Positions 9,177 to 16,897 of a stretch of DNA of 47,183 bases are shown here, one piece after another. Position 1 is the first letter of the stretch. Each line of letters starts with the position of its first letter. The notes below the pieces were generated by a model, which did not search any database, had not been told where the DNA came from, and was given only the letters and a program-made list of their open reading frames with translations. The position numbers were made by a program, and so were the translations under genes. Origin of the DNA: Collinsella sp. (GTDB lineage: Bacteria > Actinomycetota > Coriobacteriia > Coriobacteriales > Coriobacteriaceae); assembly GCA_018382125.1 (NCBI GenBank), contig JAGZQO010000013.1, positions 1-47,183 on the forward strand, written 5' to 3'.

Positions 9177-9344
9177 TTGTGGAGATAGGGACCTCTGACA
9201 AATTTAGCGTTTGTGCTGGTCATAGGTTTTATTTTCGCCTTCCTTGCTTATATTTGGCCCTATGTGGTCAAGCATTTGGTCAGTATTTGGTCGGCGTTTG
9301 GTTGGGTTTTGGAAAGACTGCCTGCATATGATTTATCTGAACGG

Positions 9345-9373
9345 TTGACCACGAACAGCCGTTCGTTTATTAT
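9345..9373 (+). promoter_or_regulatory. recA promoter
   Basis: TTGACC at 9345-9350 and TATTAT at 9368-9373 are separated by exactly 17 bases, a good sigma70-type match. The spacer holds an SOS box, so LexA would directly occlude RNA polymerase. The recA ATG lies 31 bases beyond the -10 element. Confidence 0.85.
9352..9365. promoter_or_regulatory. LexA (SOS) box of recA
   Basis: CGAACAGCCGTTCG is a palindrome of CGAAC and GTTCG with a four-base centre. It fits the Gram-positive/actinobacterial LexA consensus (GAAC, four bases, GTTC). It lies wholly within the spacer of the recA promoter. LexA is encoded at 18.9-19.5 kb. Confidence 0.9.
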
Positions 9374-9403
9374 CGATGCAGGTTGTTAAGAGGAGGGCTT
9401 TTC

Positions 9404-10552
9404 ATGGCCAAGAATTCAGGTCCCGTACGTACCGTTCATGCTCGCACGACGGGTAAAGAGCGCGATGAGATGATCGCCACCACCAAGGCCGAGATCGAGA
9501 AGAAATTCGGCCAGGGTTCCATCATGAGGTACGGCGACGGTGGCCCCGAGCTCGAGGTCGAGGCCATCCCTACGGGCGCTCTGGCACTCGATGCCGCTCT
9601 GGGTATCGGCGGTGTGCCGCGCGGCCGCATCGTCGAGATTTACGGTCCTGAGTCCTCCGGTAAGACGACGCTTTCGCTTGAGATCCTGGCCGAGGCCCAG
9701 GCAATGGGTGGCGTGGTGGCATTTATCGATGCCGAGCACGCGCTCGATCCCACGTATGCCGCGCGCATTGGCGTGGATATCGACGAGGTACTGATTTCCC
9801 AGCCTGATACGGGTGAGCAGGCGCTCGAGATTGTTGACATGCTCGTGCGTTCCGGCGCCATCGATGCCATCGTCGTCGACTCCGTCGCCGCGCTGACCCC
9901 GCGTGCCGAGATCGAGGGAGAGATCGGCGATACCACGGTCGGTTTGCAAGCTCGCCTGATGAGTCAGGCGCTCCGCAAGCTCGCCGGCTCGCTGTCCAAG
10001 TCCAACACGACATGCATCTTCATTAACCAGCTGCGAGAGAAGATCGGCGTCATGTTCGGCAACCCCGAGACCACGACGGGCGGCCGCGCCCTTAAGTTCT
10101 TCTCTTCGGTGCGTATCGACATTCGCCGCATCGACAGCATTAAGCTTAAGGATGAGGTTATCGGTAACCGCGTGCGCGCCAAGGTCGTTAAGAACAAGGT
10201 GGCAGCTCCGTTCCGTTCTGCTGAGTTCGACATCATGTACGGTACGGGCATCTCTAAGGAGGGCTCGATTCTGGACATGGCTGTCGAGTGCGGCATCTGC
10301 AAGAAGATGGGCTCCTGGTTTGCCTATGGCGAGGACAAGCTCGGCAACGGTCGCGAGGCCGCCAAGGCGTTCCTGCGCGAACACCCTGATTGCGCCGACG
10401 AGATTGAGCATAAGGTCCGCCTTGCCTGCGGGCTTGAGTTTGACGACGATGCTCCATCCGAGGTCGAGCTGACCGATCAGCCTGCGCCTGAGGAGTTTGA
10501 CGAGCTTTACGCCATCGATGGTTCCGCCATGCTCGATGATGACGACGAGTAG
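9404..10552 (+). CDS. recA: Recombinase RecA
   Basis: ATP-dependent DNA strand-exchange protein (382 aa) and coprotease for LexA self-cleavage. Walker A GPESSGKTT is at residues 81-89; later landmarks are IDAEHALDP, the VDSVAALTP Walker B region, and the L2-loop region MFGNPETTTGGRALKF. A C-terminal acidic tail ends DDDDE. The ATG at 9404 is chosen because AGGAGG at 9391-9396 is seven bases upstream and the RecA N-terminus (MAKNS) begins there; a TTG 21 bases upstream would add seven unconserved residues. It is transcribed from its own SOS promoter with recX 11 bases downstream. Confidence 0.98.
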   Translation: MAKNSGPVRTVHARTTGKERDEMIATTKAEIEKKFGQGSIMRYGDGGPELEVEAIPTGALALDAALGIGGVPRGRIVEIYGPESSGKTTLSLEILAEAQAMGGVVAFIDAEHALDPTYAARIGVDIDEVLISQPDTGEQALEIVDMLVRSGAIDAIVVDSVAALTPRAEIEGEIGDTTVGLQARLMSQALRKLAGSLSKSNTTCIFINQLREKIGVMFGNPETTTGGRALKFFSSVRIDIRRIDSIKLKDEVIGNRVRAKVVKNKVAAPFRSAEFDIMYGTGISKEGSILDMAVECGICKKMGSWFAYGEDKLGNGREAAKAFLREHPDCADEIEHKVRLACGLEFDDDAPSEVELTDQPAPEEFDELYAIDGSAMLDDDDE

Positions 10553-10563
10553 CGGTTACGCTC

Positions 10564-11256
10564 ATGTCGTATACGGTGACCGAGGCCACGGTCGTCTTTC
10601 CCGATAAGAAGGCGGCCTCCTCGTTCTCGAGCGGGTATGCGTCCAAAAAGCCTTGCGCACATATCGATTGTGAGCTTGAGGGCGGTTTTGAGCGGTCCAT
10701 TTGGATTCCCGTGCGGGTCGCGCGCCTGTATGTCAAAAACCGCCCCGATCTTCCCTGTGATTGGGACAACTTTCGTGAGGCGGTGCAGCTCGTCGAGCGT
10801 AAATGTGCACTTACCATGGTGACCGAGATGTTATCGCGCCGAGACCATGCGACGGGCGAGGTCCGTGACAAGCTGGCTCGCTACGACTTTCACCAGACCG
10901 CGATCGATTTCGCCGTCGAGCGCGCCACCAAGTATCGCTTTTTAGACGAGAACCGCTTTTGCTCGTACTTTATCGAGGAGCGCAAGCGGCGCGGTTGGGG
11001 ACAGCGCAAAATCGAGACCGAGCTCAAGCGCCGTCATGTTGTGCTCGATGACATTCCCGGTTATCCCGAGGATTATTTTGCCGTCGAAGACGATTTGGCG
11101 CGTGCGTCAGCCCTGCTCGCCAAGCGGCGTGTTCCAGAGGCGCGCGGATTCGAAAAACTGGTTCGGTTTTTGATGGGCAAGGGCTTCTCGTATCATATCG
11201 CCGCCGATGCCGTTAAGGCACGTCTCGATGCCGAACGCGAGGAATGTGCGGTTTAG
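10564..11256 (+). CDS. recX: Regulatory protein RecX
   Basis: A 230-aa RecX protein, expected to bind and modulate RecA filaments. The RecX three-helix repeats are visible: ALTMVTEMLSRRDHATGEV (about residue 80), FLDENRFCSYFIEERKRRGWG (about 127), a third around EARGFEKLVRFLMGKGFSY near 200. An N-terminal segment of about 75 residues precedes them, as in longer actinobacterial and Firmicute members. It follows recA by 11 bases and has no promoter of its own, so it should be induced together with recA. Confidence 0.9.
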   Translation: MSYTVTEATVVFPDKKAASSFSSGYASKKPCAHIDCELEGGFERSIWIPVRVARLYVKNRPDLPCDWDNFREAVQLVERKCALTMVTEMLSRRDHATGEVRDKLARYDFHQTAIDFAVERATKYRFLDENRFCSYFIEERKRRGWGQRKIETELKRRHVVLDDIPGYPEDYFAVEDDLARASALLAKRRVPEARGFEKLVRFLMGKGFSYHIAADAVKARLDAEREECAV

Positions 11257-11318
11257 GCGTATGCGTTTTGTGGCCCTGCCGCTCACCGTGTTTTAGCCGC
11301 CGTGTTGGGGGCATTTAT

Positions 11319-11347
11319 TTGACAGTTGTTGTGGTTCAACGTACGAT
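11319..11347 (+). promoter_or_regulatory. rny operon promoter
   Basis: TTGACA at 11319-11324 and TACGAT at 11342-11347 with a 17-base spacer give a near-consensus promoter about 165 bases before the rny start. The resulting leader would be about 155-160 bases and contains two hairpins. Between recX and this promoter (11257-11318) nothing else is recognised. Confidence 0.75.
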
Positions 11348-11376
11348 AAACAGCGTCATTTGCTTTGTGATATGTG

Positions 11377-11391
11377 CTCATCTGTGATGAG
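11377..11391 (+). other. Small leader hairpin before rny
   Basis: CTCATC and GATGAG with a TGT loop form a six-bp stem followed by TTTGTTTAT. The stem is short, but the T-rich tail makes it resemble a weak terminator or attenuator inside the rny leader. Confidence 0.35.
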
Positions 11392-11452
11392 TTTGTTTAT
11401 ATGTTTATCTGTATCCGACCCGCATAAGCTGCGCCCATATTACTCAAATGTC

Positions 11453-11478
11453 GCGAGCCGTTCGTAAGGACGGTTCGC
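11453..11478 (+). other. Structured leader hairpin of rny
   Basis: GCGAGCCGTTC and GGACGGTTCGC pair over 11 bp with two G-U pairs, closed by a GTAA (GNRA-type) tetraloop. TTTGTTGTGT follows directly. The element lies between the rny promoter and its ribosome-binding site, ending 35 bases before the ATG. It could be a terminator/attenuator or a cis site for control by RNase Y itself. The structure is seen; the role is inferred. Confidence 0.55.
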
Positions 11479-11513
11479 TTTGTTGTGTAACGAATCCATA
11501 AAAAGGAGTGAGC

Positions 11514-13064
11514 ATGCCTATCATCGCAGCGCTCGTTGGCATCGTTTTGGGTGCCATCGCCGCCATTGCCTACATGCGCACCGCCAAGCAGGGTAGTCTT
11601 CACGAGGCCGACGAAAAAATCCAGTCGGCACACGCACAGGCTGAGTCCCTGATCGGTGATGCTAAGCGTCAGGCCGAGACCCTCAAAAAAGAGGCTCTGC
11701 TCGAGGCTAAAGAGGAGATCATCAAGAACAAGCAGGCCGCCGAGGCCGAGGACAAGCAGCGTAAGAACGAGATTCGTACGCTCGAGAACCGCGTGATGCA
11801 GCGCGAGGAATCCCTTGATCGCCGCAACGACGCTCTCGACAAGCGCGAGCATCAGCTGTCCAGCCAGGCCGGTCAGGTCGAGAAGCGCTCCCGTGAGCTC
11901 GAGGAGCTCTGTGCAAAGCAGACCTCCGAGCTCGAGCGTATCGCCGACCTTACCCGCGAGGACGCCCACAAGGAGCTCCTCGATAAGGTTCGCGGCGAGG
12001 TCACCCACGAGGCCGCCACGATCATTCGCGAGTCCGAGCAGCAGGTTCGCGCCGAGTGCCACAAGACCGCCCAGGAGATTCTGTCTCTGGCGATTCAGCG
12101 CTGCGCTGCCGACCACACTGCCGAGGTCACCGTTACCTCCGTGCACATTCCCTCTGATGACCTCAAGGGCCGTATCATCGGTCGCGAGGGTCGCAACATC
12201 CGGACCTTCGAGCAGGTTTCCGGCGTCAACCTCGTGATCGACGACACGCCCGAGACCGTCGTTCTTTCGAGCTTCGACCCGGTCCGTCGTGAGACCGCCC
12301 GTGTCGCCCTCGAGAACCTCATCGCCGACGGCCGCATTCACCCTGCCCGTATCGAGGAGATGTATCACAAGGCCGCCGACCTGGTTCAGCAGCGCGTGCG
12401 CGAGGCTGGCGAGCAGGCTGCCTTCGATACCGGCATCCACGATCTGCACCCCGAGATCGTCAAGACCCTTGGTGCCCTGCGCTACCGTACCTCGTTTGGT
12501 CAGAACGTGCTTCAGCATTCCCTCGAGGTCTCTGATCTGTGCGGCGTGATGGCTTCCGAGCTTGGCCTGGACGTTGTGACCGCCAAGCGCGCCGGCCTGC
12601 TTCATGACCTGGGCAAGGCAATCGACCACGACGTCGAGGGCCCGCATGCCGTCATCGGTGCCGAGCTTGCCCGCCGTTATGGCGAGAAGCCCGTTATCGT
12701 CCACGCTATTGAGGCTCACCATGCCGATGTCGACCCCAACACGGTGCTCGATGTCCTGGTGCAGGCCGCCGATGCTGTCTCTGCCTCTCGCCCCGGTGCC
12801 CGTCGCGAGTCTGCCGAGAACTACATCAAGCGTCTTGAGAAGCTCGAGGAGATCGCCAACTCCCATGACGGCGTCGAACGTACCTATGCCATGCAGGCCG
12901 GTCGCGAGGTCCACGTCATGGTCCAGCCGGACAAGATTTCCGATGCCCAGTCCACGGTTCTGGCTCACGATATCGCCCATCAGATCGAGGAAGAGATGGA
13001 GTATCCCGGTCAGGTGCGCGTCGTCGTGATTCGCGAGAGCCGCGCTGTCGATATCGCTAAATAA
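11514..13064 (+). CDS. rny: Ribonuclease Y
   Basis: Membrane-anchored endoribonuclease (516 aa) that initiates mRNA decay. One N-terminal membrane helix (residues 1-20), a long charged coiled coil (about 30-190), a KH RNA-binding domain with GRIIGREGRNIRTFE (about 217-231), and an HD metal-dependent phosphohydrolase domain with H364-D365 in LLHDLGKAIDH. The ATG at 11514 has AAGGAG five bases upstream; a GTG at 11508 overlaps that ribosome-binding site and is unlikely. The next gene begins one base after the stop. RNase J is encoded 10 kb upstream. Confidence 0.97.
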   Translation: MPIIAALVGIVLGAIAAIAYMRTAKQGSLHEADEKIQSAHAQAESLIGDAKRQAETLKKEALLEAKEEIIKNKQAAEAEDKQRKNEIRTLENRVMQREESLDRRNDALDKREHQLSSQAGQVEKRSRELEELCAKQTSELERIADLTREDAHKELLDKVRGEVTHEAATIIRESEQQVRAECHKTAQEILSLAIQRCAADHTAEVTVTSVHIPSDDLKGRIIGREGRNIRTFEQVSGVNLVIDDTPETVVLSSFDPVRRETARVALENLIADGRIHPARIEEMYHKAADLVQQRVREAGEQAAFDTGIHDLHPEIVKTLGALRYRTSFGQNVLQHSLEVSDLCGVMASELGLDVVTAKRAGLLHDLGKAIDHDVEGPHAVIGAELARRYGEKPVIVHAIEAHHADVDPNTVLDVLVQAADAVSASRPGARRESAENYIKRLEKLEEIANSHDGVERTYAMQAGREVHVMVQPDKISDAQSTVLAHDIAHQIEEEMEYPGQVRVVVIRESRAVDIAK

Positions 13065-13065
13065 C

Positions 13066-14151
13066 ATGAGCGACGCGAACGAGCTTATCTCATTTATCGC
13101 GTCGATGTCGGGGGAGGGCAACCTTCGCGTCGAGGAGAACCTTGGCGAGGGGTATGTCCGCCTCCGCGTTTCGGAGGCCGAGCGGCGCCAGGCTAAGCAC
13201 GACATTCAGCATGTCGAGGACATCGTCATCGAAATGCTCCGTAATGCTCGCGATGCCGGCGCCGACAAGGTCTATCTCGCCACGACCAAGGAAGATGGCG
13301 TCCGCACGCTTGTCTTTCTGGATAACGGTTCTGGCGTTCCGCAGGATATGCAAGAGCGAATCTTTGATGCCCGCGTTACCTCCAAGCTCGAGAGCATGAA
13401 GATGGACCGTTGGGGCGTTCACGGTCGTGGCATGGCATTGTTTTCGATCAAGCAGAACACCGACGAGGCCCGTGTGGTCACTTCCGGCGTCGATCTTGGT
13501 TCAGCCTTCAAGGTGAGCGTTGCGGCCGACCGCCTCAGTGAGCGTGCCGATCAGTCCAGCTGGCCCCAGGCCGTCAAGGATGAGGACGGACGTTATGTCT
13601 GCGCTCGCGGTCCACATAATATTATTCGCGCTGCTTGTGAGTTTGCGCTCGAGGAGTTGCGTGGTTGCGATGTCTATCTTGGTTCTCCGTCTGAGATTGC
13701 CGCGACCCTTTATGCTCAAGCGTCAAGTCGGCTCGATACGTCTCGTCTCCTGTTCATTGATGACGAGAGCGAGCTTCCGGTTGTCGATCGTTTAGGCCTT
13801 GCTTCTGATGCCGAGGACTTTATCCGTATTTGTTCGGGTTTGGGTCTTGAGATGTCCGAGCGCACGGCCCATCGCATTTTGGCAGGGCAGATTAAGCCCG
13901 TTCGCGGTGTGACCGCGCGTCTGCTGCGCGAGCGTGATTCGTCCTCGCATGCGCCGGCTCCTGTCGATCTCGCGAAGGATCGTCGCGGGCTACGTATTGC
14001 CAAGGATGACATGGCACAGTTTTCGCGCGCTGTGGAACGCGACTTTAATGACCTTGCCGCCCGGTACTATCTCAACCTTTGCGGCGACCCAAAGATCCGT
14101 GTTTCGCGTGATCGAATCACCGTGATCTTTGATCTTGCCAAAGAGGAATAG
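13066..14151 (+). CDS. GHKL-type ATPase of unknown function
   Basis: A 361-aa protein whose first 150 residues carry a complete GHKL (HATPase_c) nucleotide-binding fold: N-box EMLRNARDA (E56, N60, D63), G1 box DNGSG (86-90), a RVTSKL segment (103-108) like the ATSK stretch of MutL/Hsp90 proteins, and G2 box GVHGRGM (117-123). No histidine-kinase phosphoacceptor, membrane helix or receiver is visible. The C-terminal 200 residues have no domain I recognise. The start lies one base after the rny stop with no evident ribosome-binding site, suggesting translational coupling. It occupies the place of ymdB between rny and spoVS in Bacillus. Function unknown. Confidence 0.85.
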   Translation: MSDANELISFIASMSGEGNLRVEENLGEGYVRLRVSEAERRQAKHDIQHVEDIVIEMLRNARDAGADKVYLATTKEDGVRTLVFLDNGSGVPQDMQERIFDARVTSKLESMKMDRWGVHGRGMALFSIKQNTDEARVVTSGVDLGSAFKVSVAADRLSERADQSSWPQAVKDEDGRYVCARGPHNIIRAACEFALEELRGCDVYLGSPSEIAATLYAQASSRLDTSRLLFIDDESELPVVDRLGLASDAEDFIRICSGLGLEMSERTAHRILAGQIKPVRGVTARLLRERDSSSHAPAPVDLAKDRRGLRIAKDDMAQFSRAVERDFNDLAARYYLNLCGDPKIRVSRDRITVIFDLAKEE

Positions 14152-14158
14152 TGCCTTT

Positions 14159-14174
14159 ACCGAGTCCACTCGGT
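14159..14174 (+). other. Small hairpin before spoVS
   Basis: ACCGAG and CTCGGT with a TCCA loop form a perfect six-bp stem eight bases after the GHKL ATPase stop. No T-run follows, so it is more likely an mRNA processing or stability structure than a terminator. The rest of the gap to spoVS has no convincing promoter. Confidence 0.35.
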
Positions 14175-14225
14175 ACGATACAGTTATTGCAGTTAAAACG
14201 TACTTTTAAATGCAGGAGTTTCTTC

Positions 14226-14543
14226 ATGGATTGCCTGAAGGTATCAAGCAAATCATCGCCCGCGTCCGTTGCCGGCGCCATCGCCGGCATGGTCAAGGAT
14301 GGTGTACCCGTCAACATCCAGTGTGTCGGCGCCGGTGCCGTCAACCAGGCCATTAAGGCCGTGGCTATCGCGCGCGGTTTTTTGATTCCAACCGGTTTTG
14401 ATATTTCCTGCGCGCCCGTGTTCTCCGACATCCTCATTAACGGGGAGTCGCGCACGGCCATCCGCCTTTCTATCTACGTTCACCAGATCAATCGAGCTGC
14501 TATGGATAACGTCGTCATGGATGATGTTAAGCCTGTGGCATAG
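14226..14543 (+). CDS. spoVS: Stage V sporulation protein S-like (SpoVS)
   Basis: A 105-aa SpoVS/Alba-superfamily protein. The conserved core LKVSSKSSPASVAGAIAGMV, GAGAVNQAIKAVAIARGFL and RTAIRLSIY is present; about 20 extra residues follow the usual 86-aa length. The ATG at 14226 is chosen because AGGAG at 14214-14218 is seven bases upstream and the family begins at this point. In Bacillus SpoVS affects septation and coat assembly, probably through nucleic-acid binding. In a lineage not known to sporulate the role must be more general, perhaps tied to RNase Y, with which it is linked here. Confidence 0.93.
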   Translation: MDCLKVSSKSSPASVAGAIAGMVKDGVPVNIQCVGAGAVNQAIKAVAIARGFLIPTGFDISCAPVFSDILINGESRTAIRLSIYVHQINRAAMDNVVMDDVKPVA

Positions 14544-14588
14544 CTTCTGCTTGCCTTGTTTCGCTCCCCATCGTTAGGACTTATGCAC

Positions 14589-15959
14589 ATGGACCAGCGT
14601 TCCGTACGCGATATTCTTGCCGGTAAAACCTACTTTATCCGCACCTTTGGCTGCCAGATGAATCAGCACGACTCCGAGCGTGTGAGCGGTCTGCTTGATT
14701 CGTATGGCTGCCTCATGGCGCTCGATCCCGCGCATGCCGATATCGTTGTCTTCATGACGTGCTGCGTGCGCGAGGCCGCCGATACTCGCCTGTACGGTCA
14801 GTGCAATTCCTGCAAAAGCCTGCCGCCTTCGCCTTCGGGCAAGCGCGTGGTTGCCGTTGGCGGTTGCATCGCGCAGCGCGATGGCGAGGGCCTGCTCACC
14901 AACGTCGATAACGTCAATGTCATCTTTGGCACGCATTCCATTGCACATGTGGCCGAGCTCATTGCCGAGGCGTTCCTTGATGGTAAGCGTCATATCCGCA
15001 CCAATGAGCATGAGGATACGGATGCCATGAGCATGCCGTGGCATCGCGAGACTCAGTATCACGCCTGGGTGCCCATCATGACGGGCTGCAATAATTTCTG
15101 CACCTATTGCATCGTGCCGTACGTGCGCGGTCGCGAAAAGAGCCGCCCCTTCGAGGAGATTGTCGACGAGGTGACCGGTTTGGTGCGCCAGGGCGTGCGT
15201 GAGATTACGCTGCTGGGCCAAAACGTTAACTCATATGGTCGCGATCTGTTTGGCAAGCCGCGTTTTGCCGATCTGCTGCGTGCCGTGGGCGATACGGGCG
15301 TGGAGCGCATCTTCTTTACGTCTTCGCATCCCAAGGACCTGTTGCCCGAGACCATCGACGCCATGGCCGAGACGCCTGCCGTTATGCCGCAGCTGCACTT
15401 GGCCGTCCAGTCAGGTTCGACGCGGATCCTCAAAGAGATGAATCGCCGTTATACACGCGAGGACTATCTGGGCCTTGTCGATCGCATTCGCAACCGCATG
15501 CCCGATATCGCGCTCTCGACCGACATTATCGTTGGCTTCCCGGGTGAGACTGAAGAAGACTTTGAGCAGACGCTCTCACTTGCCGAGACGGTGCGCTATG
15601 CCCAAGCCTACACGTTTATTTACTCCAAGCGCGCCGGTACCCCGGCCGCCGAGATTTATGATCCCACCCCGCATGAGGTTATCCTTGAGCGCTTTAACCG
15701 TCTGGTCAAGGTTATCGAGACGACGGCACACGAGTTTAACCAGGGCGAGCTTCACACTGTGGTGCCTGCGCTCATTGAGGGCACGAGCAAGAAGAACGAC
15801 GCTGTCCTTCTGGGCAAGAGCCCTAAGAACCAGACGGTGCATGCGCCGATTCCTGCTGGCTATAGCATCGATCAGCTTATCGGCAAGATCGTCGATGTTG
15901 ATATTGATGTCGCCAAGACGTGGTATCTGTCTGGCTCCGTCGTGGGCGAGCCTCGCTAA
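14589..15959 (+). CDS. miaB: tRNA-2-methylthio-N6-dimethylallyladenosine synthase MiaB
   Basis: Radical SAM methylthiotransferase (456 aa) that adds the 2-methylthio group to i6A37 of tRNAs reading UNN codons. MTTase cysteine C22 is in TFGCQMNQHDSE, typical for MiaB; radical SAM cysteines C167, C171 and C174 are in TGCNNFCTYCIVPYVRG; a TRAM domain closes the protein. ATG 14589 is placed nine bases after AGGA; an in-frame ATG at 14583 is also possible. The next enzyme of the same modification, MiaA, is encoded immediately downstream with a one-base overlap. Confidence 0.96.
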   Translation: MDQRSVRDILAGKTYFIRTFGCQMNQHDSERVSGLLDSYGCLMALDPAHADIVVFMTCCVREAADTRLYGQCNSCKSLPPSPSGKRVVAVGGCIAQRDGEGLLTNVDNVNVIFGTHSIAHVAELIAEAFLDGKRHIRTNEHEDTDAMSMPWHRETQYHAWVPIMTGCNNFCTYCIVPYVRGREKSRPFEEIVDEVTGLVRQGVREITLLGQNVNSYGRDLFGKPRFADLLRAVGDTGVERIFFTSSHPKDLLPETIDAMAETPAVMPQLHLAVQSGSTRILKEMNRRYTREDYLGLVDRIRNRMPDIALSTDIIVGFPGETEEDFEQTLSLAETVRYAQAYTFIYSKRAGTPAAEIYDPTPHEVILERFNRLVKVIETTAHEFNQGELHTVVPALIEGTSKKNDAVLLGKSPKNQTVHAPIPAGYSIDQLIGKIVDVDIDVAKTWYLSGSVVGEPR

Positions 15960-16897
15960 TGATTTCTCCTGGTGCAAGCCTTTCTGCTGTAGCGATTGTC
16001 GGTCCGACAGCGGTCGGAAAAAGCGATGTTGCCGACCGCCTGGCCGCTCGTCTATCGTCCGAAGTGTTGTCGTGCGACGCGATGCAAATCTATCGCGGCA
16101 TGGACATCGGTACGGCCAAAATGATGCCCGAGGAGTGCTCGGCACCTCTGCGCCTTATCGATATCGTGGATCCCGGCGTCGCGTATTCTGCTGCGCTCTA
16201 CCAGTCGGACGCCCGAGCACATGTCGAGCGTTTGCTTGGCGAGCAGCGTCTTCCGGTCTTTTGCGGCGGTACGGGCTTGTATCTCAAGGCCGCTCTCGAT
16301 GAAATGGATTTTCCTTCGGGAGAACTCGAGGACGAACGCCGCGTGGGCTATCAGGAGCTTGCCGAGCGCATTGGCGAGGAAGCATTGCATGCCCTGCTTG
16401 CCGAGCGCGACCCCGAATCAGCTGCCGTGATTCATCCCCATAACGTGCGTCGTGTGATTCGTGCGCTCGAGATGCACGATGATGGCGTGTCATATGCCCA
16501 GCAGAAGTCGAAATTCAGTGTTCCGCGTGAGCGTTATCATGCCTTGTGGTTTGGTCTGACGCGTAGTCGTGAAGTGCTCTATGAGCGCATTAACCTGCGT
16601 GTCGACCTTATGTTTGAGCAGGGACTGGTTGATGAGGTCCGTGGCCTTATGGACCAGGGCCTGGGCGATGCGCTCACGTCGATGCAGGCAATTGGTTACA
16701 AAGAGATTATTGATGCCTTGCGTGGCGCTATTACCATGGATGAGGCCCGTGAGCTTATCAAGATGCGTTCACGTCGCTATGCCAAGCGCCAGCTTTCCTG
16801 GTTTAAGCGTGACGATCGCATCGTGTGGTTCGATATGGATGAGTTTACGATCGATGAGGTCGTTAATGATATTTACCGTCGCATCGAGGCTGCCTAA
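15959..16897 (+). CDS. miaA: tRNA dimethylallyltransferase MiaA
   Basis: Transfers a dimethylallyl group from DMAPP to A37 of tRNA, giving the substrate for MiaB (312 aa). P-loop GPTAVGKS is at residues 15-22, followed by DAMQIYRGMDIGTAK and the FCGGTGLY motif. The ATG at 15959 shares its A with the miaB stop (TAATG), as does the next junction to hflX. Isoprenoid supply would come from the MEP pathway (IspH is encoded at 39 kb). Confidence 0.97.
   Translation: MISPGASLSAVAIVGPTAVGKSDVADRLAARLSSEVLSCDAMQIYRGMDIGTAKMMPEECSAPLRLIDIVDPGVAYSAALYQSDARAHVERLLGEQRLPVFCGGTGLYLKAALDEMDFPSGELEDERRVGYQELAERIGEEALHALLAERDPESAAVIHPHNVRRVIRALEMHDDGVSYAQQKSKFSVPRERYHALWFGLTRSREVLYERINLRVDLMFEQGLVDEVRGLMDQGLGDALTSMQAIGYKEIIDALRGAITMDEARELIKMRSRRYAKRQLSWFKRDDRIVWFDMDEFTIDEVVNDIYRRIEAA

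Noticed and set aside
11397..13205. 602-codon open frame antisense to rny
   Set aside because: Antisense artefact covering a firm RNase Y gene.
14556..14588. TTG start extending MiaB by 11 residues
   Set aside because: No ribosome-binding site and no conservation of the extra residues; ATG 14589 has AGGA at a good distance.
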